Of a DNA stretch of 64,000 nt, positions 59,901 through 64,000 are shown in pieces. A program made the translations under genes and the position numbers. This stretch comes from Euglena gracilis (Eukaryota > Euglenida > Euglenophyceae > Euglenales), in assembly GCA_039621445.1 (NCBI GenBank), contig CP154956.1, forward strand, positions 18,805,547 through 18,869,546, given 5' to 3'. How positions within the stretch are numbered: position 1 is the first letter of the stretch; every line of letters begins with the position of its first letter. The notes beneath the pieces are model-generated. The model saw nothing but the letters and a program-made list of their open reading frames with translations, made no database searches and was not told the DNA's origin.

Positions 59901-61882
59901 CCCACCGGGAGCTGCAGCCGTGGGAGAAGCCACTACCATCTTACGACATGTGGCCAGCGACGGATGAGCTGGGGGAGATGCTCTCAGCACATTCAAAAAA
60001 TGTTTTAATTTAATGTATCCAATTTTTTTTATTTTTTTTAAAATATTTTATTTATTAAATATTATTTTTTTTGGATTTTTTATATGGGATTTTCAATGTT
60101 TTTCGGGTCAAGTTCGACTCAAGACGCAGTTCCAGCCGGGATCTCATTTTCGGGGGATTTATTTTTGGATTTTTTTTATTTGGCCAACCTTGAATCTCCT
60201 CCCAGATCATCTTTTAGGTTCCAAAAGCACAACAATGTTCCCTTGGGCTCTTTGTGTCATATGTAAATTGAGAAATGCCATGCTCAACAATCCGAAAAAA
60301 AATCAGAAATTTCCTCATTTTTGTGCCAAATTGGGATTGCCTGTGATTTTTTTTAGATTTTTTTTTGCCGGCAGAGGGGTGTCACATTGGTCTCCCGAGA
60401 GCCCTTTTCCTCCGGGGCTTATTTTGGCCAGGGGGTCAATCCCGCCGCTGCGGTCGGAGCTTCGGCTGTGTGCTCAGCGAGCTGGTCACGCTGAAGCTGC
60501 TGCGCAACGACCGCCAGCACTGGGGCACCGCCCTCGCCGCTGACGCCGTCGCCCTGCAGGGTGTGTGCCCTTTGCCGCCCGGCGGCAAAGGGGACACGGG
60601 GCATCGGTGGGGGTGCCAAATGGAATCGGCGGCAAAGCGCTTGGTGTTTCCAAGCCTCCTTTCTCCCAAACCATGGGATATTTTTGGGGGGATCAAGCTT
60701 TGTCTGTGCATTGATTACCACACAAGAGTGACACTTTGATCCGATGGCGCTTTGGTCTGCTCGTGCCATTTTTCATCTTTCTCAAAGCCAGCTGAAACTC
60801 AAACACATTTTTCTGTGCTTTTTGCTTTTTTTATTTGGCAGTTTTTGGGGTATATTTTCCCACCAATAATTCGATTTCTGGAAAAAAGCATTCAACAGTT
60901 AAAATTTTCCTCGAAGTTCAATCTCCATGAAAGGGGAAACCTCCATGCCCTCTGTGCTCTCCTCTCTCATGTGCTCTCCTCCATGCCCTCCCCATGTCCA
61001 TCAATTATCACACACCTCGTCCCATCTCCAAAGTTTGTGGAATTGGAGAACAGGTGGAACAGGAGAACAGGTGGCTAGTGTTGGTCAAGCTGGCATGCTG
61101 CACAATGGCTGTCCTGGGGGCCAGAGGATGATGACAAGTGCTGGCAAAAGGTCCAGATGATTGGGACGAACTGCGAGCTGGTGAAATCAGGCCTCCTCAA
61201 TTGTCCACGAGGACATGTTTGATGAATGGGGCATCATTAATTTTTTTGGAATTGCTGCCATTTTTGGCCTTTTTCTAACTTAATCGCCAGCAACATAGGG
61301 CCGTTTCCCTCCATATTTGTCCAAAACAATAAATAGTCAGAAATCACAGATCAGGATCAAGGGTTATCAGAAGGAATTAAAGCCCTAAAGTTTTACCCCG
61401 GCGGAGGTGAAATTTTTTCTTATCTTCTAATCAGATTCTGCCAAATAAATAATATTTTCATTTCTGCAATTCAGAAATGAAACGTATACAAAAATTGATT
61501 GTGTTTTCTGTGGGTTGTTTTGGTTTTCTGCACATCCACATTTTGCATTTTCCCCCTTTTTTTTTGCTTTCAGACCCGCAAACATATGGTGTCAAATAGG
61601 TTTTTTTTGTTGTTTTTTCCTGCTGTTTTGTTTTGGTGTTTTTTTTCAGTTGTTTTTTTTTGTTTGCTTTTCTCTTTTTTTTTGAGGGTCCAGTCCACGG
61701 TGTGCCCCCCTCGTCCCTGCCGCAGCCATTAGCCGCGAGGTGGCCAACGCCCACGGCGGGCTGTTCGCCGACGTGTACCACCGGCTGCTGGAGCGCGACC
61801 CCGACACCCGCATCACCGCCCTGGAGGCCCTCCGCGTGCTGCGCAGCCTGCAGCCCCCGTCCCTGCCCCTGGCGGCCCTATT
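51119..61882 (+). CDS. Protein-kinase-like (candidate pseudokinase) gene, copy 3, most intact
   Basis: Exons: A 51119-51267, B 52008 to about 52172-52191, C 53584-53772, D 53957-54064, E 57381-57469, F 58122-58199, G 58879-59010, H 59853-59952, I 60457-60560, J 61726-61882. All blocks are open and C-D-E-F-G and I-J junctions are in phase. About 420 residues are accounted for, with the kinase fold from exon C to J. It keeps the beta-3 Lys ([10 protein letters not shown]), catalytic Asp and Asn (HGDLRPGN) and APPEW, but has CFG for DFG and no GxGxxG, so weak or absent phosphotransfer is predicted; a scaffold role is possible. Introns are unlike those of copies 1 and 2, so this duplication is older. 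G-H and H-I junctions do not fit GT-AG. Terminal exon not found. Kinase subfamily not assigned. Confidence 0.78.
52008..52172 (+). CDS. Exon B, copy 3
   Basis: CTCAG acceptor followed by the CACGAGAAGGACATG block shared with the other copies. IVETPESRL differs from copy 1 at five third positions only. The donor may be GTGCGC (52173) or GTTATC (52192). Confidence 0.5.
52310..53100. repeat. Cluster of CGACCACCCC / GGTTGCAGG repeat elements
   Basis: Three or more copies in both orientations in intron B-C of copy 3, related to 27573-27709. Conserved: CATTTACG(A/G)CCACCCC, TCGCAGGTTGCAGG and GAACCCGGT. No gene seen. Confidence 0.6.
53336..53530. mobile_element. CAGGGGTT-type element, probable second copy
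   Basis: Shares GGTGCTG, GCATTTTTCGCGATTTTTTG and GGTCTGAAAAAAAACCCCTG with 30749-30961. The left end is less clear; TSD not resolved. Confidence 0.5.
53584..53772 (+). CDS. Exon C, copy 3: glycine loop and ATP lysine
   Basis: TAG acceptor and GTGAGT donor. Encodes [20 protein letters not shown], then [17 protein letters not shown]. Phase fits exon D exactly. Confidence 0.78.
53957..54064 (+). CDS. Exon D, copy 3
   Basis: 108 bp. [20 protein letters not shown], ending NCLCVK. Joins exon E to give [11 protein letters not shown], a textbook beta-5 and hinge. Confidence 0.8.
54149..54603. mobile_element. CAGGG-type element with TTTTTTGCAT repeats, 7-bp TSD
   Basis: Begins CAGG(n)AAATGCAACTTGCA and ends GTTGCATTTCC(n)TG. 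CTCTATT at 54142-54148 and 54604-54610. The core repeats TTTGCATTTTTTTGCAT and an AAAATATTTTGCCCTGGAAA unit. Confidence 0.85.
55701..56052. repeat. CCCCCCAGGA minisatellite (two arrays)
   Basis: Arrays at 55701-55812 and 55948-56052 in the same orientation, separated by a unique stretch with GGCGCCTTCGGCGGG. The minus strand is G-rich with four or more G-runs close together, so G-quadruplexes are likely. Confidence 0.85.
56263..56420. mobile_element. GGCAAGTGTC-type foldback element (158 bp)
   Basis: Almost wholly an inverted repeat: GGCAAGTGTCAAATTTAGTA against its complement at 56401-56420. The middle holds CCCTAA/CCCTCA telomere-like units. Sits in an AT/AC-rich microsatellite. Confidence 0.75.
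56447..56717. mobile_element. GGCAGCCTCCAACT-type element (271 bp)
   Basis: Inverted ends of about 60 bp with small gaps, sharing GGCAGCCTCCAACT, a GCCCCC/GGGGGCAT hairpin and GGATCAGGGGGG. Followed directly by a CA repeat. TSD unclear. Confidence 0.7.
56718..57165. repeat. CA then TA microsatellite in intron D-E of copy 3
   Basis: CA run (56718-56757) passing into a TA run over 150 bp long, then GTATGTAT units. Likely unstable. Confidence 0.9.
57381..57469 (+). CDS. Exon E, copy 3: hinge and alpha-D
   Basis: 89 bp after a pyrimidine-rich CTACAG acceptor. [26 protein letters not shown] donor in the place of GTACCC in the other copies. Confidence 0.8.
58122..58199 (+). CDS. Exon F, copy 3: alpha-E
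   Basis: 78 bp. [20 protein letters not shown] then VHEQ. CCCAG acceptor and GTGTCC donor, phase-matched. Confidence 0.76.
58879..59010 (+). CDS. Exon G, copy 3: catalytic loop and CFG
   Basis: 132 bp after a TGTAG acceptor. [34 protein letters not shown]. Cys replaces the DFG Asp. GTGTTG donor. Confidence 0.82.
59853..59952 (+). CDS. Exon H, copy 3: APE motif
   Basis: 100 bp. [26 protein letters not shown](W). A CACAG acceptor at 59825 would extend the exon upstream with CRPCRDPTG in frame. Confidence 0.65.
60457..60560 (+). CDS. Exon I, copy 3: alpha-F
   Basis: 104 bp. [40 protein letters not shown] donor joins J in phase. Confidence 0.76.
61726..61882 (+). CDS. Exon J, copy 3: C-lobe
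   Basis: 157 bp after a CCGCAG acceptor. [37 protein letters not shown]. ERDPxxR followed by LEAL is the conserved alpha-H/alpha-I pattern of kinases. It probably ends before GTGTGT. Confidence 0.78.
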
Positions 61883-63271
61883 GTGTGTCTGCCCTGCTGT
61901 GTCTTTGTGTCTTTGCCTTTATGTGCCTTACTTTTTTGTTTTGTGTGGGTTATTTTCTTTCTTTTCTTTTGTTTTGTGTTTGTTATTTTGCTTTTCGAGC
62001 TGGGCATCTCGAAGTTATCTTGTTCCCACAGCATAGTGTTGTCCCTGATTTTGCCGTTTTTTATGAGTTATTTTCTCTTTTTCTGTTGTTCTTTTCTTTT
62101 TTTTTGCAATTTATTTGTATTTTTTGTACTGGAATTTGTCGCATTCTTCCCTCCTGAATGAAGAAAAGCAAGCAAGCAAGCAAATGGAATAAAAATATTC
62201 CGTTGTTGTTTGACAGCCGCCCACCCTCCTCGGTTGCTGGCTTTCTCCTCCCCACAGACCGTTCACCCGAGTCCTCACCTCCCCTCGAGTGCTCACGTCC
62301 CCTCGGTCCTGAGGGTCTGCCCTGCTGCATTTGAATCAAGCCCAGAGCAAGCCTCTGTTTTTTGATGTGTTGAAATGTGTGGAAGTTGCCCCATTTCTTT
62401 GAATTTGTGCACGTGATCGCAGAATGAAGAAGAAAGTGTCTGGAATTGGGGGATTTGTCCTCAACTGGACTTGTGAGTTACGGTCTTTGGGGGGGGAATG
62501 AGAGCGCATCATTACGGCGACTGATGGGATTTTTCCCCAGCCAATTTTTTCGGGACCGCTGATTTTTTTTTGATCTTGCTCAGACGAAAATTTCTTTTTT
62601 TGTGAATTGCCAATGGTGGAGTGCTCCAGTGATCGTGTCTTCACTGAATCGCCATGGGAGGGTCAGAAACCGAGACCAGGTCCGGTGGTTTGTTGTTCAG
62701 CCCGGCGTGTGTCTCCGAAAACCATGGCCGGCGGCCAACCGACAGGGGCGTGCGGGGGACGGCGGCCGTGTGGGCCAGCCACCTTGCACGGTGCCATCCG
62801 AGCCAGCAAGGAGGAGCCGCTCCCGAAAGGAGGTGTCCGCCGGTTGGCGCTCGGGGCGGTGTGTCGCCGTCGGAGGCCTGTCGCCGTTGAGAACCCCTCC
62901 CAGCTGTGCGAGGCAGGCGGTTTTCCAGGTTGGACCTCTGGTGGGGGTCCCCCCGGGTTGCTTGCAACCCCCTCTCACCTCAAGAGGGCAGCTCCAATTT
63001 TGAGAATCCATTTTTGAAAAAGGTGCTATTTTTACCATTTTTCACGATTTTTTGGCCATTTTTGGGGAATGGTTGCTGGACCCATGGAACACCCCCTGGG
63101 GATCCCCCCCAGGGGGCGGGCTGCGTGGGGGGGATCCTCCTTCCCCCCAGTCTTAAAAGAACCCCTGGTCATGGATATTGTGAAGGAAATTTATATGGAA
63201 TGCTGTTGGTGCGGAGGAAAACAGAACCCTGGGGCCGCACCCAAGTATAAGCAGCCGACCAAAGTCCGGAC
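61883..63271. other. Downstream flank of copy 3
   Basis: T-rich to 62160, then a GCAAG tetrad (62166-62184) and an AATAAAAATATT stretch that could be a polyadenylation region. 62600-62990 is GC-rich and open in all plus-strand frames, with no recognised product. A CAGGGGTT-type element ends near 63165. Confidence 0.4.
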
Positions 63272-63669
63272 CAGGCTTGTGCTTAAGGGATTGCAGTACC
63301 CCCCCCCGGGGGGGGGGGGGGGCTGGACTGCAGCTTGTCCAAATTTGGCTAGTGGGATTTCTAGCAGACCCCCCTGGGGGGGGGAGGTCTGCTAGCAGGG
63401 CTGGCCTGCGGGAAAAAAAACTTTGGGACCCCCAAAAATGGCCAAAAATGCCCGTTTTTGGCCATTTTTGGGAATTTTTGGAACAAAATCAGCCCAAAAT
63501 CTTTTAAAAACCTCATTTCAACCTCGGCGCGCAGCGCCGGAGGAAAATTTTTTTCCAGTTGGGGGGACCCCCCCCCCTGGGGGAGGGGGGGTCTACCCAG
63601 TCCATTTTTTCCAGTGTCTAGCTGATTGGCTAGCCAGTACCCCCCGGGGGGTTCTTAAGCACAAGCCTG
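63272..63669. mobile_element. CAGGCTTGTG-type element (398 bp), perfect TIR and TSD
   Basis: 16-bp perfect inverted ends CAGGCTTGTGCTTAAG; GTCCGGAC at 63264-63271 and 63670-63677. The best-preserved member of the family. Interior with C/G runs and the CCTCGGCGCGCAGCGCCGG block. Confidence 0.93.
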
Positions 63670-64000
63670 GTCCGGACAAAGCACGCGACAATTGGACCCC
63701 CTGGGGGTCCAACGTTGCAAACAAAGAATGCCTGGCTTGGGACCCCCTCGCCTCTGGCCTTTGAAAAATCCGTAAGCAACTCGGCACACCCCCAGGGCCG
63801 AAACAACGCACGTCCAGGCGAGCCTCCGGCGGCTCACACGGGCCCTGCCCTACTTCTGGCCTCCTTTCCCAGCAAGGCAGTCCCTCTCCCACCCCTCTTT
63901 ATGCAGACGCTGATCCCAGTGCTTTGCCCACCTAAACCCAACGCTGCTTCGGGGCTTGGCACTCTTCACACGAGGACTCTCAATTCGAATGGGAAAATGT

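Noticed and set aside
62602-63017. GC-rich open region downstream of copy 3 as a separate gene
   Set aside because: All three plus frames are open, so openness reflects composition; no recognised motif or second copy for comparison.

Overview
This window looks like nuclear DNA from an intron-rich, repeat-rich eukaryote, probably a protist or microalga. Coding sequence occurs only as short exons (about 75 to 190 bp) that are GC-rich in third positions. They lie in a matrix of T-runs, poly-C/poly-G runs, CA/GT and TA microsatellites and short inverted-repeat elements. No operons, rRNA, tRNA or CRISPR were seen. The lineage cannot be fixed from sequence alone. Non-standard splice donors, tandem gene copies and introner-like elements with target-site duplications would suit a dinoflagellate or another introner-rich alga, but that is inference.

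The only gene I can support is a protein-kinase-like gene present three times in the same orientation: copy 1 (about 7329-16020), copy 2 (about 28412-36842) and copy 3 (51119-61882). Comparing the three gives a ten-block exon model, A to J. Blocks D, E, G, H, I and J have the same length in every copy (108, 89, 132, 100, 104 and 157 bp), except that I of copy 1 carries an insertion. The blocks contain a degenerate glycine loop, the ALK lysine, an HPNIVKY strand, an [12 protein letters not shown] hinge, an HGDLRPGN catalytic loop, an SFG or CFG motif in place of DFG, an APPEW (APE) motif, the alpha-F helix and a C-lobe TAPEAL helix. All three copies lack the DFG aspartate, so this is a candidate pseudokinase family. 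Copy 3 is the most intact. Copy 1 has a stop and a lost acceptor at exon F and a transposon-like insertion in exon I. Copy 2 has a stop in exon A if the obvious GTGAGT donor is used.

Copies 1 and 2 sit in a large segmental duplication (1-22972 and 25203-44790) that aligns through introns and flanks. Copy 3 is older: its exons align but its introns do not. Differences between the two young units give natural filled and empty sites for many mobile elements. At least seven elements begin CAGG and end CCTG with 8-bp target-site duplications. A second group (CAGGG to CCCTG, 7-bp duplications) has tandem-repeat cores. A third (TACCC to GGGTA) has C/G-rich ends. A 4.6-kb element at 2314-6877, with inverted ends of about 70 bp and a GCGCAAATGCGC-type internal repeat, has a second-group element nested in its right end. 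Four small inversions also distinguish the two units.

Layout: 1-7300, upstream flank of copy 1 full of insertions; 7329-16020, gene copy 1; 16021-25202, downstream flank and spacer; 25203-28411, upstream flank of copy 2; 28412-36842, gene copy 2; 36843-44790, downstream flank; 44791-51118, spacer of unknown content; 51119-61882, gene copy 3; 61883-64000, downstream flank ending in a perfect 398-bp element.
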